Source: Sphingomonas abaci
GTDB lineage: Bacteria > Pseudomonadota > Alphaproteobacteria > Sphingomonadales > Sphingomonadaceae
Assembly (NCBI RefSeq): GCF_014199625.1
Contig: NZ_JACHNY010000001.1
Location: 868,001-932,000, forward strand
Reading direction: 5' to 3'
DNA: 64,000 nucleotides
The position numbers and the translations under genes are program-made. This document shows positions 52,650 through 62,158 of the stretch, piece after piece; within the stretch, counting starts at the first letter, position 1, and every line of letters starts with the position of its first letter. The notes under the pieces are model-generated. The model had not been told where the DNA came from. It saw only the letters and a program-made list of their open reading frames with translations, and did not search any database.

Positions 52650-52856
52650 TTATCCGGCCGGCCGGGCGGTCCAGGTATAGAGCAGGCGGACGCCGACCAG
52701 CCCCACTTCGATCGCCGCCTGAAAGCGGCGCGGCGCGGGATCGCCCGTCTGGTGGGTCAGGACGCGGATATCGGCGGTCGGATGCCGCGCCGCCATCGCC
52801 AGGGTCGCGCCGGCCGCGACCATCGCCAACATTATCCGTCGATTGCGCATCATCAT
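52650..52856 (-). CDS. Small hypothetical exported protein, 68 aa
   Basis: An unrecognised product with an N-terminal hydrophobic segment (IMLAMVAAGATLAMA) that may be a signal or anchor. Three consecutive ATG codons at the start follow a G-rich stretch (GGCGGGGGG). It lies between the diguanylate cyclase gene and xseB on the same strand. Expression is uncertain. Confidence 0.45.
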   Translation of the reverse strand: MMMRNRRIMLAMVAAGATLAMAARHPTADIRVLTHQTGDPAPRRFQAAIEVGLVGVRLLYTWTARPAG

Positions 52857-52900
52857 CCCCCCGCCGGGAGGCTAGGCCAGGGCGGGACCGCCGGCAAGCG

Positions 52901-54613
52901 TCATGCCACCGCCACCAGCGGCGCCCCGACCTGTACCCGGTCGCGTCCTGCCGCCTTGGCCTCGTACAGCGCGCGATCGGCGGTGCGGTACATGGCCTGC
53001 CAGGCACGCTCGCTGACCATCGGGCCGGTGCAGGCGCCCAGGCTGCACGTCACGCTCAGGTCGAAAGGCATGCGGACCTCGCGCAGCGCGCGGTGGATCG
53101 CCGCCGGGCTCATCGCCGCGGGCATCGGCAGCAGCAGCGCGAACTCCTCGCCCCCCAGCCGCGCCACCAGCGCATCGGCCGGCGCGACCATCCGCAGCGC
53201 CTGCGCGAAGCCGCGCAGCACCTCGTCGCCGCTGTCATGCCCGACCTGGTCGTTGATCGCCTTGAAATGATCGATATCGACCAGCAGCAGCATCTGGTCG
53301 GCCTCCCGCCCGATCGCCCGAGCCAGAAACGCGCGGCGGTTGAGCAGGCCGGTCAGCGGATCGACATCGGCCAGCAACCGGGCGGCGATCTCCTCGGCGC
53401 GCGCCTCGTCGCGTTCGCGGCCCAGCCGGTGGATGCGCCAGACGATGCCGATCGCGGCGACCAGCGCCTCGATCGTCATCATCCCGATCGTCACCAGGTC
53501 GAACACGTTGCCGCCGCGCATCAGGCCGAACGACACCATGATGCGCAGCCCGACCAGCAGGATCGGCATCCCCCAGGCGGCGGCGAACAGCGTCAGCCCC
53601 AGTTGCCGCTGCGCGGTGGCGCGCAGGACCACGATCGGGACCATCGCCATCACCAGCATGTAGAGGCAGCTGTCGATATCGTCGAGCATGGTCGCCCGGT
53701 GCGGCGGCATCAGCAGGATCGCGCCGGTGCTCAGGATCAGCGCGGCGATCGCGGCATTGCTCACCCGGCGCAGCCCGCGCGTGAAGACGGTGGACGGGAA
53801 GAAGCTGCGCCCGAACAGCAGCACCAGGATCGTGCCGGCGGCGAACAGCAGCGTTGCGGCCCGCTGGCGCAGATGCACGTCCAGATCGGGCCAGAGCATC
53901 GTCATCGCGCCAGACGACACGAACAGGAAGGCGAGCGACACGGCGACCATGCCGACATAGACCAGCAGGAAGCGCTGGCGCAGCGCCACATAGAGCGCCA
54001 GATGCCCGACGATCAGCGCCAGCGCGATGCCTGCGCAAAGCGCATAGGCGATCGTCAGCCCCAGAGTCCGCCGCTCCAGCGTCGCCGTGTCCAGCACCTC
54101 CGCGCCCGGCATCACGCCGCGGACATTGGTCAACTGGCGGACGCGCCACAACAGGCGGACGGGGGCCGCGTCCCGCACCGGGATCGGCAGCAGATAGCGG
54201 CCGCCGACGCCCAGGAAGCGCGGCGCGGTGCGATGGGTGAAGCCGACCCGCCGGATCGCGCCATCGGCATAGCGGATATACAGCGCAACCGAGACCGACC
54301 AGTTGCTGGCGAAGCGGGCGACATAGGCCTGATCCGCCCGGGTCCGCAGCGGCGGCGATATCAGCCAGACCGTGCCGACCGGGAAGCTTCGCTGGCCCCT
54401 ATGGCAGTCGAACCGGTCGGCCGAAGCAAAGATCGCCCGCGCCCGGTCGCCGGGATGCGCCACCATGATGCAGGGGCGGAACTGCCGTCCGGAATCGGCG
54501 CGCGCCGGCAGGACCAGGCCGGCGCCGATCGCCAGGACCGCGAGCAGGACGATGGTTCGAAGGAGCGATGCGCCGTCGAGACGTCGGAACGAGGCTAACA
54601 CCATATCCAACAT
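52901..54613 (-). CDS. Diguanylate cyclase with 7TM sensor (GGDEF)
   Basis: A membrane enzyme making cyclic di-GMP. The 570-aa product has an N-terminal signal/anchor, an extracytoplasmic sensor (about 40-180), seven membrane segments of the 7TMR-DISM type (about 190-395) and a C-terminal GGDEF domain with DVDPLTGLLNRRAFL and active-site ARLGGEEFALLL. The inhibitory RxxD site normally five residues before GGEEF reads APAD, so product inhibition is probably absent. C-di-GMP often governs the swim-to-stick switch, so a link to the flagella is plausible but not shown. Confidence 0.92.
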   Translation of the reverse strand: MLDMVLASFRRLDGASLLRTIVLLAVLAIGAGLVLPARADSGRQFRPCIMVAHPGDRARAIFASADRFDCHRGQRSFPVGTVWLISPPLRTRADQAYVARFASNWSVSVALYIRYADGAIRRVGFTHRTAPRFLGVGGRYLLPIPVRDAAPVRLLWRVRQLTNVRGVMPGAEVLDTATLERRTLGLTIAYALCAGIALALIVGHLALYVALRQRFLLVYVGMVAVSLAFLFVSSGAMTMLWPDLDVHLRQRAATLLFAAGTILVLLFGRSFFPSTVFTRGLRRVSNAAIAALILSTGAILLMPPHRATMLDDIDSCLYMLVMAMVPIVVLRATAQRQLGLTLFAAAWGMPILLVGLRIMVSFGLMRGGNVFDLVTIGMMTIEALVAAIGIVWRIHRLGRERDEARAEEIAARLLADVDPLTGLLNRRAFLARAIGREADQMLLLVDIDHFKAINDQVGHDSGDEVLRGFAQALRMVAPADALVARLGGEEFALLLPMPAAMSPAAIHRALREVRMPFDLSVTCSLGACTGPMVSERAWQAMYRTADRALYEAKAAGRDRVQVGAPLVAVA

Positions 54614-54643
54614 CTATCGCAGATAATGCGGCCAAGGGATATT

Positions 54644-54680
54644 GGAGGATGGATGATCCTATAGAAACATCCCATCCTCC
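54644..54680. terminator. Inverted repeat between clpA end and diguanylate cyclase start
   Basis: GGAGGATGG (54644-54652) and CCATCCTCC (54672-54680) pair perfectly around a 19-base loop, 25 bases beyond the clpA stop on the minus strand. It may end clpA transcription or be an operator for the cyclase. No U-run follows. Confidence 0.5.
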
Positions 54681-54704
54681 CATCACCCGCCGGTCCTCCG
54701 GGCT

Positions 54705-57023
54705 TTATTCGGCCCCGACCGGCTCGGTCTTGCCACCCTTGCGACGCGGCTTGCGCGGCGCGGCCGGCTCGATGCCGAAGGACAGCGCGCCGTCCTTCAT
54801 CCGCACCGTCACCTCGCCGCCATGGACCAGCTTGCCGAACAGCAGTTCCTCGGCGAGCGGCTGCTTGATCTTCTCCTGGATCAGGCGGCCCATCGGCCGG
54901 GCGCCATAGAGCTTGTCATAGCCCTTCTCGGTCAGCCAGCTCTTCGCGGCGTCGTCCAGGTTGATGTGGACGTTGCGATCGGCGAGCTGGAGTTCGAGCT
55001 GGAGGATGAACTTGTCGACGACGCGCGCCACCACCTCGGTCGGCAGATAGCCGAACGGAACGATCGCATCGAGCCGGTTGCGGAATTCCGGCGAGAACAT
55101 CTTTTGCACCGCCTGCTCGTCCTCGCCTTCGCGGGTGAGCATTCCGAAGCCCAGCGTCTCGCGCGCCATGTCCGCCGCGCCCGCATTGGTCGTCATGATC
55201 AGGATGACGTTGCGGAAATCGACGGTCTTGCCATGCTGGTCGGTCAGGCGACCATTATCCATGACCTGCAACAGGATGTTGAACAGGTCGGGATGCGCCT
55301 TCTCGATCTCGTCGAGCAGCAGCACGCAATGCGGGTTCTGGTCGACCGCATCGGTCAGCAGGCCGCCCTGGTCGAAGCCGACATAGCCCGGGGGCGCACC
55401 GATCAGCCGGCTGACCGAATGCCGCTCCATATATTCGGACATGTCGAACCGCTGCAGGGGGATGCCCATGATGGTCGACAGCTGCTTGGCCACCTCGGTC
55501 TTGCCCACGCCGGTCGGGCCGGTGAACAGATAGTTGCCGATCGGCTTCTCCGGATCGCGCAGGCCGGCCCGCGACAGCTTGATCGCGGCCGCCAGCTTCT
55601 CAATCGCAGAATTCTGGCCGAACACCACCCGCTTCAGGTCGGTCTCGAGCGATTCCAGCGCCTTCTTGTCGTCGGTGCTGACGCTCTTGGGCGGGATGCG
55701 CGCCATGGTGGCGATCACCGCCTCGATCTCGCGCGCGGTGATCGTCTTCTTGCGCTTGGCGGCGGGCACCAGCATCTGCATCGCGCCGACCTCGTCGATC
55801 ACGTCGATCGCCTTGTCGGGCAGCTTGCGGTCGTTGATGTAGCGCGCCGACAGTTCCACCGCCGACTTGATCGCGTCGGGCGTGTACTTGACCGAATGAT
55901 GCTCCTCGAAGGCCGAGCGCAGGCCGGCCAGGATCTTGATCGTGTCCTCGATCGTCGGCTCGTTCACGTCGATCTTCTGGAATCGGCGGAGCAGCGCGCG
56001 ATCCTTTTCGAAGTGGTTGCGGAATTCCTTGTAGGTGGTGGAGCCGATGCAGCGGATCGTGCCGCCCGACAGGGCGGGCTTCAGCAGGTTCGACGCGTCC
56101 ATCGCGCCGCCGCTGGTCGCGCCCGCGCCGATCACCGTATGGATCTCGTCGATGAACAGCACGGCGTGCGGCAGCTTCTCCAGCTCGTTCACGACCGCCT
56201 TCAGCCGCTCCTCGAAATCGCCGCGATAGCGGGTGCCGGCGAGCAGTGCGCCCATATCGAGCGAATAGATCACCGCCTCGCGCAGCACGTCGGGCACCTC
56301 GCCCTCGACGATCTTGCGCGCCAGCCCTTCCGCGATGGCGGTCTTGCCGACGCCGGGATCACCGACATAGAGCGGGTTGTTCTTCGAGCGGCGGCACAGG
56401 ATCTGGATCGTGCGATCCACCTCCGGCCCACGACCGATCAGCGGATCGACCTTCCCACCCTTCGCCTTCTCGTTGAGATCGACGGTGAACTGCTTCAGCG
56501 CGCTTTCCGTCTTGCCCTTCTCCTGTCCCTTGGCGGGTTTCTCCTCCTCGGCGCCCTTGGGCGTGGAGGCCTCCGCCGCGGCGCTGCCCTTGCCGACGCC
56601 GTGGCTGATGAAGCTGACCGCATCCAGGCGGCTCATGTCCTGCTGCTGCAGGAAATAGACGGCATAGGATTCGCGTTCGCTGAACAGGGCGACCAGCACG
56701 TTGGCGCCCGTCACCTCGTCGCGCCCCGACGACTGGACGTGCAGGATCGCGCGCTGCACCACCCGCTGGAAGCCGCTGGTCGGGGACGGGTCGGTGGCGG
56801 CGTCGACCTTGAGCGCGTCCAGCTCGGTGTCGAGATAATGGGCGACCGTGGTCTTCAGCTCGCCCAGGTCGACATGGCACGCGGTCATCACCTTGGACCC
56901 GTGTTCGTCGTCGATCAGCGCGAGGAGCAGATGCTCCAGCGTCGCATATTCGTGACGGCGCGAGGAGGCGGCCTCAAGCGCCTTGTGCAGCGTGGTCTCA
57001 AGCGCGGGGGCGAAGGATGGCAT
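54705..57023 (-). CDS. clpA: ATP-dependent Clp protease ATP-binding subunit ClpA
   Basis: ClpA unfolds substrates, including ClpS-delivered N-degron proteins, for ClpP. The 772-aa product has the N-domain (1-145), D1 AAA+ with [17 protein letters not shown] and [13 protein letters not shown], and D2 with [28 protein letters not shown] and the IGAPPGYVG loop. An IGF/IGL-like loop for ClpP appears as LGFGMLT. No middle coiled coil is present, which separates it from ClpB. GGAG lies 8 bases before the ATG. Confidence 0.96.
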   Translation of the reverse strand: MPSFAPALETTLHKALEAASSRRHEYATLEHLLLALIDDEHGSKVMTACHVDLGELKTTVAHYLDTELDALKVDAATDPSPTSGFQRVVQRAILHVQSSGRDEVTGANVLVALFSERESYAVYFLQQQDMSRLDAVSFISHGVGKGSAAAEASTPKGAEEEKPAKGQEKGKTESALKQFTVDLNEKAKGGKVDPLIGRGPEVDRTIQILCRRSKNNPLYVGDPGVGKTAIAEGLARKIVEGEVPDVLREAVIYSLDMGALLAGTRYRGDFEERLKAVVNELEKLPHAVLFIDEIHTVIGAGATSGGAMDASNLLKPALSGGTIRCIGSTTYKEFRNHFEKDRALLRRFQKIDVNEPTIEDTIKILAGLRSAFEEHHSVKYTPDAIKSAVELSARYINDRKLPDKAIDVIDEVGAMQMLVPAAKRKKTITAREIEAVIATMARIPPKSVSTDDKKALESLETDLKRVVFGQNSAIEKLAAAIKLSRAGLRDPEKPIGNYLFTGPTGVGKTEVAKQLSTIMGIPLQRFDMSEYMERHSVSRLIGAPPGYVGFDQGGLLTDAVDQNPHCVLLLDEIEKAHPDLFNILLQVMDNGRLTDQHGKTVDFRNVILIMTTNAGAADMARETLGFGMLTREGEDEQAVQKMFSPEFRNRLDAIVPFGYLPTEVVARVVDKFILQLELQLADRNVHINLDDAAKSWLTEKGYDKLYGARPMGRLIQEKIKQPLAEELLFGKLVHGGEVTVRMKDGALSFGIEPAAPRKPRRKGGKTEPVGAE

Positions 57024-57050
57024 TCAGGATACTCCGTGCGGGCCATGTGG

Positions 57051-57083
57051 CGACACGACCCGGTCCCAACCTATGTCGTGTCG
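57051..57083. promoter_or_regulatory. 9-bp inverted repeat upstream of clpA
   Basis: CGACACGAC (57051-57059) and GTCGTGTCG (57075-57083) form a perfect inverted repeat with a 15-base spacer, 28-60 bases upstream of the clpA start. It could be an operator or a hairpin in the mRNA leader. Confidence 0.5.
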
Positions 57084-57157
57084 GTACCCCGCCGCATCAA
57101 GCGGTGCCGAAACGCTCCTGCCGATCGCGTGTTGCGGGACAGGAGCCACAACGCGTC

Positions 57158-57361
57158 TCACCGGAATAGCGCATCCGCACTTGCGCGATGGTTAACGGCA
57201 TGGGTGATTCGGGCGCGGCACCGGGCGATCTCGCCCTCCAGCGCGGTGATGCGCGATTCCAGCTCGGCGACAGACAGCGAGTCGATATCCTCGCGGACCA
57301 GCGCGTCGACCCGGTCGCCGGGGCGCGGGCCAAGGTCGGGCAGAGAGTCGTCGAACTCCAT
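57158..57361 (-). CDS. DUF1192 family protein, 67 aa
   Basis: A small coiled-coil protein of the alphaproteobacterial DUF1192 family: LREDIDSLSVAELESRI-type core (here VREDIDSLSVAELESRITALEGEI). The ATG at 57361 (MEFDDSLPDLGPRP) matches the usual start. It is divergent from the quinone oxidoreductase gene with 74 bases between, an arrangement common in this class. Function unknown. Confidence 0.85.
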   Translation of the reverse strand: MEFDDSLPDLGPRPGDRVDALVREDIDSLSVAELESRITALEGEIARCRARITHAVNHRASADALFR

Positions 57362-57435
57362 GGCCTGCAGCGTTGACCGGACCCGCGCCGCTGTCAATAA
57401 GGCGCGTCCCCGACCTTCTTGCAGGATGCGACCGA

Positions 57436-58440
57436 ATGAGCGCCCTTCCCGACGTCATGCGGTGCATCGATCCAGATACGGCTGGCGGACCAGAGGTGCT
57501 GCGCATCGTCGAACGGCCGGTGCCGGTGGCGGGGCCGGGTGAGGTGCTGGTCCGAGTCGCGGCGGCCGGGGTCAACCGGCCCGACGTGATGCAGCGCCAG
57601 GGCAAATACCCGCCGCCGCCGGGCGCGCCGAGCATTCCGGGGCTGGAGGTCTCGGGCACCATCGTCGCGGTCGGGCCGGATACCGACGGCGCGATCGAAG
57701 GCCAGCCGGTCTGCGCGCTGATCGCGGGTGGCGGCTATGCCGAATATGTCGCGGTGCCGTTCGGGCAATGCCTGCCGGTGCCCGAAGCGCTGTCGATGGT
57801 CGAGGCGGCGGCGATTCCCGAGACTTTGTTCACCGTGTGGACCAACCTGTTCGAGCGTGGCTATGCCGACGAAGGCGACACGGTGCTGGTCCATGGCGGC
57901 ACCAGCGGCATCGGCACGATGGCGATCCTGCTCGGGCGAGTGTTCGGCCTGACCGTGATCGTCACCGCCGGCAGCGCGGCGAAATGCGCCGCCGCCCTCC
58001 AATTGGGCGCGGCGCATGCGATCGATTACCGCACGGAGGATTTCGTCGAGCGGGTGAAGGCGATCACCGACGGGCGCGGCGTCGCGGTGGTGCTGGACAT
58101 GGTCGGCGGCGATTACGTGCCGCGCAATCTGAAGTGCCTGGCCGAGGACGGCCGCCATGTCTCGATCGCGGTGCAGCGCGGCGCGGAGGCGACCGTGCCG
58201 CTGTTCGAGATCATGCGCCGCCGCCTGACGCTGACCGGATCGACGCTGCGCGCCCGCGACGCCGAGTTCAAGGCGATGGTGGCCGACGAACTGGCGCGTC
58301 ACGTCTGGCCGCATGTCGAAGCGGGCGCGCTGAAGCCCGTGATCGACCGCAGCTTCCCGCTCGCCGAGGCGGCCGAGGCGCATCGCCGGATGGAGGGCGG
58401 CGACCATGTCGGCAAGATCGTGCTGATCGTCGGCGAATAA
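57436..58440 (+). CDS. Zinc-free NAD(P)H:quinone oxidoreductase, MDR family
   Basis: The 334-aa product is a quinone oxidoreductase of the medium-chain dehydrogenase superfamily: VRVAAAGVNRPDVMQRQGKYPPPPG, the NADP-binding VLVHGGTSGIGTMAI and LVDM-like VVLDMVGGDYVPRNL. The zinc ligands of alcohol dehydrogenases are absent. ATG 57436 has AGGA 9 bases upstream. The earlier in-frame start at 57373 would overlap the DUF1192 start. Confidence 0.9.
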   Translation: MSALPDVMRCIDPDTAGGPEVLRIVERPVPVAGPGEVLVRVAAAGVNRPDVMQRQGKYPPPPGAPSIPGLEVSGTIVAVGPDTDGAIEGQPVCALIAGGGYAEYVAVPFGQCLPVPEALSMVEAAAIPETLFTVWTNLFERGYADEGDTVLVHGGTSGIGTMAILLGRVFGLTVIVTAGSAAKCAAALQLGAAHAIDYRTEDFVERVKAITDGRGVAVVLDMVGGDYVPRNLKCLAEDGRHVSIAVQRGAEATVPLFEIMRRRLTLTGSTLRARDAEFKAMVADELARHVWPHVEAGALKPVIDRSFPLAEAAEAHRRMEGGDHVGKIVLIVGE

Positions 58441-58585
58441 GGCGGACCGGCGCTCGGCGCTCCCGCCTCTTGGAACGGATCGTCACGAACCGCATCGCAC
58501 CGTTCCAGCGACGGCGGGACCTTTGCGCGATCCACCATGCCGCTCGGGCCAGGGCCGGGCCGTTGCGAGACCCTTTCACCACCGT

Positions 58586-58604
58586 CGGCCTCCGCCGGGA
58601 TGGC
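58586..58604. repeat. Possible decayed REP-like remnant
   Basis: CGGCCTCCGCCGGGATGG resembles the right half of the REP-like element with several changes. It lies in the 242-base spacer between the quinone oxidoreductase gene and the 88-aa protein, where no gene is seen. Confidence 0.35.
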
Positions 58605-58682
58605 GTGTCCGGGCGCGGGCGGCCGGATTTTGCGATGCCCCTTCGGATCGGGAGCGGCCTTGTGGCCCCGATCGCCAGCCCG

Positions 58683-58949
58683 CTAATTGCTGTCGGCCGC
58701 GTCCTTGCTGCCGCCGGCGGTGGCGAGCAGCACCCCCATGCCGATCGCCGCGACCAGGCCCAGGTTGATGATCGCGCCCGACGCCGCGCCATGGCCGGCG
58801 CGGCTCGCCCGATGGGCCGGCGCGACCGCCCGCCCGCTGACGGGCGCGAGCGACAGCCGGGCGGCCGGTGCGCGCTCCGCCGCCAGCGTCGGCGCCGCCA
58901 TCAGCCCCGTGGCCGCGATCAGCGCGGCGATGCCTGCCATGTTTCCCAT
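58683..58949 (-). CDS. Small exported hypothetical protein, 88 aa
   Basis: An unrecognised product with a signal peptide (AGIAALIAATGLMAAPTLAAE) and one C-terminal membrane segment (IINLGLVAAIGMGVLLATAGG), followed by a short polar tail. ATG 58949 (MGNMAGIAAL) has GGGGGA 6 bases upstream. Small proteins of this layout are common in sphingomonads. It faces away from trcR. Confidence 0.65.
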   Translation of the reverse strand: MGNMAGIAALIAATGLMAAPTLAAERAPAARLSLAPVSGRAVAPAHRASRAGHGAASGAIINLGLVAAIGMGVLLATAGGSKDAADSN

Positions 58950-59133
58950 GAACGTCCCCCTGGTGATCGTCACAGGGTCGCGGCGGAACTGATCCATGTC
59001 AATCATCGCGGTGGCCGGGCGTGTTTCACCGCGACACATGCCTTGCCCCGCGGCCGCGATGCCATTAGATGCTGGGGATCATGCGGCCGCTCCGGAAAGG
59101 GGCGGCCCTTTTATTTTCTACGGAGTTCACCCC

Positions 59134-59814
59134 GTGGCCCAGCCGCTGATGCCCCATGCGACCGCTTCCTGGCTGGTCGACAACACCGCGCTCTCCTTCG
59201 AGCAGATCGCCACCTTCTGCGGCCTGCACATCCTGGAGGTGCAGGCGATCGCCGACGACACCGCCGCGACGAAGCTGACCGGCCGCGACCCCGTCCGCGC
59301 GCACGAACTGACCCAGGACGAGATCGACAAGGGCCAGGCCAATCCCAACTATCAGTTGAAGATGACCAAGGGCCCGGAGCAGGTCCGCCGCACCAAGGGG
59401 CCGCGCTACACGCCCGTGTCGAAGCGCCAGGACAAGCCCGACGGCATCGCCTGGATCATCCGCAACCATCCGGAAATCTCGGACGGCGCGATCAGCAACC
59501 TGATCGGCACCACCCGCACCACCATCGCCGCGATCCGCGATCGCAGCCATTGGAACATCGCCAACATCACCCCCAAGGACCCGGTGACCCTGGGCCTGAC
59601 CACCCAGCGCGAGCTGGACGCGGCGGTGGCCAAGGCGGGCAAGGCTGCGGGCGCGGACGGCCAGCCGACCGACAACCGGCTGGAGGGCGATCGCGAGGCG
59701 CTGATCGCGCAGCTCCAGGCCGAGCGGACGCAGCAGTCGCGCGACGCCGATTCCGCGCTGCACGGCGACGATCCGGCGGCGCAGGCGCGCGCGCTGTTCG
59801 ACGACCGCCACTGA
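59134..59814 (+). CDS. trcR: TrcR-type cell-cycle transcriptional regulator (DUF1013)
   Basis: TrcR is a conserved alphaproteobacterial DNA-binding protein linked to cell-cycle control. The 226-aa product matches the DUF1013 family: PLMPHATASWLVDNTALSFEQIATFCGLHILEVQAIAD, then the central IAWIIRNHPEISDGAISNLIGTTRTTIAAIRDRSHWN. The GTG at 59134 is chosen since GGAG lies 8 bases upstream and homology starts there. The C-terminal 60 residues are variable and charged. Confidence 0.9.
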   Translation: MAQPLMPHATASWLVDNTALSFEQIATFCGLHILEVQAIADDTAATKLTGRDPVRAHELTQDEIDKGQANPNYQLKMTKGPEQVRRTKGPRYTPVSKRQDKPDGIAWIIRNHPEISDGAISNLIGTTRTTIAAIRDRSHWNIANITPKDPVTLGLTTQRELDAAVAKAGKAAGADGQPTDNRLEGDREALIAQLQAERTQQSRDADSALHGDDPAAQARALFDDRH

Positions 59815-59866
59815 TCGCCGGCTGACCGGCCAGGCTTCGCGACTGACAGCCGGTTTCGAATGGGTT

Positions 59867-59895
59867 AGCCTCTCCCGATCGATACGGGAGAGGCT
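59867..59895 (+). promoter_or_regulatory. Hairpin enclosing the ribosome binding site of the next gene
   Basis: AGCCTCTCCCG-ATCGATA-CGGGAGAGGCT is a perfect 11-bp stem with a 7-base loop. The right arm contains GGGAG (59886-59890), which lies 7 bases before the ATG at 59898. In the folded mRNA the ribosome site would be paired. It could be a translational switch, a thermosensor-like element or a protein-binding palindrome. Confidence 0.7.
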
Positions 59896-59897
59896 GG

Positions 59898-60764
59898 ATG
59901 ACCGAGATTCGCGATCGCGCCGTGGCGCTGTACGACGCCTTCACGCACGAGCATCACGACCGCCGCCGCCTCTTGAAGCAGATGACGCTGCTCGCCGGCT
60001 CCGCCGCCGCGGCGGAGGCGCTGATCGCCGGGCTGGCCGCCTCTCCCGCCGCCGCCGCGCTGACCGACGCGGCCGACCCGCGCCTGTCCGTCACCACCAC
60101 GCAGGCACGCTATGCGGGCCAGCCGCTCACCCTCTATCGCGCGATGCTGCGTACGCCCCGCGCCGGCGGCGGCGTGGTGCTGGTGATCCACGAGAATCGC
60201 GGCCTCACCCCGCATATCCGCGACGTGACGCGCCGGCTGGCGCTGGCCGGCTTCGTCGCGATCGCCCCCGACTTCCTTTCCGCGCAGGGCGGCACGCCGG
60301 GCGACGAGGATGCGGCACGGACGCTGATCGGCCAGGCCGATTACGACCTGCTCCTGGCCCAGGCGGTGGCGCTGATCGAGGCGGAGGCCATGGGCGGCGC
60401 GAAGGTGGGAGCGGTCGGCTTCTGCTGGGGCGGTGCCTTCGTCAACCGGCTGGCGCTGGTGGCAGGCGCGCGGCTCAAGGCCGGCGTCGCCTATTACGGC
60501 CCGGCCCCCAGCCCCGCCGAGGCCGCCCAAATCCAGACGCCGTTGCTGCTCCATTATGCCGGCAAGGACGCGCGCGTCGCGCAGACCGGCACGCCTTGGG
60601 TCACCGCGCTCAAGCTGGCGAACAAGCCGGTCCAGGCCTTCGTCTATCCGGGCGTCGACCATGCCTTCAACAACGACAGCTCGGCCGAGCGGTACGACAG
60701 GGCCGCCGCGACCCTGGCCTGGGATCGCACCCTCGCCTTCCTCCACGCCCGGCTTGACCGATAG
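59898..60764 (+). CDS. Dienelactone-hydrolase-family enzyme
   Basis: An alpha/beta hydrolase of the DLH family. The 288-aa product has the Cys nucleophile in GFCWGGAFVNRLAL, the Asp in HYAGKDARV and the His in YPGVDHAFNND, with the Glu of VIHENRGLTPHIRD near the active site. The first 55 residues include HDRRRLLKQM and a hydrophobic Ala-rich stretch, possibly a Tat signal, so it may act in the periplasm. The natural substrate is unknown. Its ribosome site is inside a strong hairpin. Confidence 0.88.
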   Translation: MTEIRDRAVALYDAFTHEHHDRRRLLKQMTLLAGSAAAAEALIAGLAASPAAAALTDAADPRLSVTTTQARYAGQPLTLYRAMLRTPRAGGGVVLVIHENRGLTPHIRDVTRRLALAGFVAIAPDFLSAQGGTPGDEDAARTLIGQADYDLLLAQAVALIEAEAMGGAKVGAVGFCWGGAFVNRLALVAGARLKAGVAYYGPAPSPAEAAQIQTPLLLHYAGKDARVAQTGTPWVTALKLANKPVQAFVYPGVDHAFNNDSSAERYDRAAATLAWDRTLAFLHARLDR

Positions 60765-60808
60765 GCGCGAATGTTCTTTCTTCGTTCGCGTCGAACAGGG
60801 GACGAATC

Positions 60809-61429
60809 ATGGCCGCCGATCTGATCTTCTACACCAATCCGATGTCGCGCGGGCGGATCGTCCGCTGGATGCTGGAGGAGGTGGCCGCGCCCTATGAGAC
60901 GGTGCTGCTCGATTATGCGACGACGATGAAGGACGACGCGTACCGCGCGATCAACCCGATGATGAAGGTGCCCGCCATCGTCCACCTTGGCCATGTCGTC
61001 ACCGAGGGCGCGGCGATCTGCGCCTATCTGGCGGAGGCGTTCCCCGAGGCCGGCCTGGCGCCGACCGCCGAGGAGCGCGCCGACTATTACCGATGGATGT
61101 TCTTCGCCGCCGGGCCGGTCGAATCGGCGGTGGTCGACAAGGCGATGGGCGTCACCCCCAGCGACCAGCAGCAGCGCATGGCTGGTTATGGCCATTTCGA
61201 CCTGGTGATGCGGGTGCTGGAGGAAGCGGTCGGCCGCCACGACCATATCGCCGGCGACCGGTTTACCGCGGCGGACGTCTATGTCGGCTCCGCCATCCAT
61301 TTCTACGGCCAGTTCGGCATGTTGCCCAAGAGCGCGCGGTTCGACGCCTATCTCGCCCGGCTCTACGCCCGCCCCGCCTTCCAACGCGCCGTCGCGATCG
61401 ACGATGCGCTGCTGGCGCCGGCGGGCTGA
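60809..61429 (+). CDS. Glutathione S-transferase family protein
   Basis: The 206-aa product has an N-terminal thioredoxin-like domain (1-78: LIFYTNPMSRGRIVRWMLEEV, MMKVPAIVHLGHVVTEGAAICAYLAEAFP) and an all-helical C-terminal domain with GDRFTAADVYVGS. The KVPAI cis-Pro and the TEGAAI glutathione-contact motif are kept. Substrate cannot be predicted. It is 44 bases after the hydrolase gene. Confidence 0.9.
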   Translation: MAADLIFYTNPMSRGRIVRWMLEEVAAPYETVLLDYATTMKDDAYRAINPMMKVPAIVHLGHVVTEGAAICAYLAEAFPEAGLAPTAEERADYYRWMFFAAGPVESAVVDKAMGVTPSDQQQRMAGYGHFDLVMRVLEEAVGRHDHIAGDRFTAADVYVGSAIHFYGQFGMLPKSARFDAYLARLYARPAFQRAVAIDDALLAPAG

Positions 61430-61480
61430 CGGCCCCCGAAGCGATTGCACCCGCCCGGCCTGCCGCCTAAAGCCCGCGCC

Positions 61481-62158
61481 ATGCCGCCGCTCGTCATCGC
61501 CGTGCCCAAGGGGCGCATCCTGTCCGAAGCGCTGCCGCTTCTCGCCCGGGCCGGGATCCGTCCCGAAGCCAGTTTCTCGGACGAGAACAGCCGCGCACTG
61601 CGCTTCGCCACCGACGATCCGGCGATCGCGCTGATCCGGGTGCGCGCCTTCGATGTCGCCACCTTCGTCGCGCATGGCGCGGCGCAGCTCGGCATCGTCG
61701 GGTCGGACGTGTTGGCCGAGTTCGACTATTCCGAACTCTATGCGCCGGTCGATCTCGGCATCGGCCATTGCCGCCTCTCGATCGCCGAGCCGGTCGAGAT
61801 GGCGGCCGCCGACGATCCGCGCGGCTGGAGCCATGTCCGCGTCGCGACCAAATATCCGCACCTTACCCATGCCCATTTCGCGCGGCGCGGGGTGCAGGCG
61901 GAATGCGTCAAGCTGAACGGCGCGATGGAGCTGGCCCCGACCCTGGGCCTGGCGCCGCGCATCGTCGATCTCGTATCGTCGGGTCGGACGCTCAAGGAGA
62001 ACGGACTGGTCGAGGTGGAGCGGATCATGGAGGTGACCAGCCGGCTGGTCGTCAACCGCGCGGCGATGAAGACGCGCCCCGATGTGGTGCCGCTGGTCGA
62101 GGCGTTCCGCCGCGCCGCCGCGCCTGCCACCCCGTCCGACGCGGCGGTGGCGGCATGA
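61481..62158 (+). CDS. hisG: ATP phosphoribosyltransferase, short form (HisG)
   Basis: HisG catalyses the first step of histidine synthesis. The 225-aa product starts [18 protein letters not shown] and has [21 protein letters not shown] and [19 protein letters not shown]. It lacks the C-terminal regulatory domain of long HisG, so it should work with the regulatory partner HisZ, not seen here. The stop overlaps the hisD start (ATGA). Confidence 0.95.
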   Translation: MPPLVIAVPKGRILSEALPLLARAGIRPEASFSDENSRALRFATDDPAIALIRVRAFDVATFVAHGAAQLGIVGSDVLAEFDYSELYAPVDLGIGHCRLSIAEPVEMAAADDPRGWSHVRVATKYPHLTHAHFARRGVQAECVKLNGAMELAPTLGLAPRIVDLVSSGRTLKENGLVEVERIMEVTSRLVVNRAAMKTRPDVVPLVEAFRRAAAPATPSDAAVAA

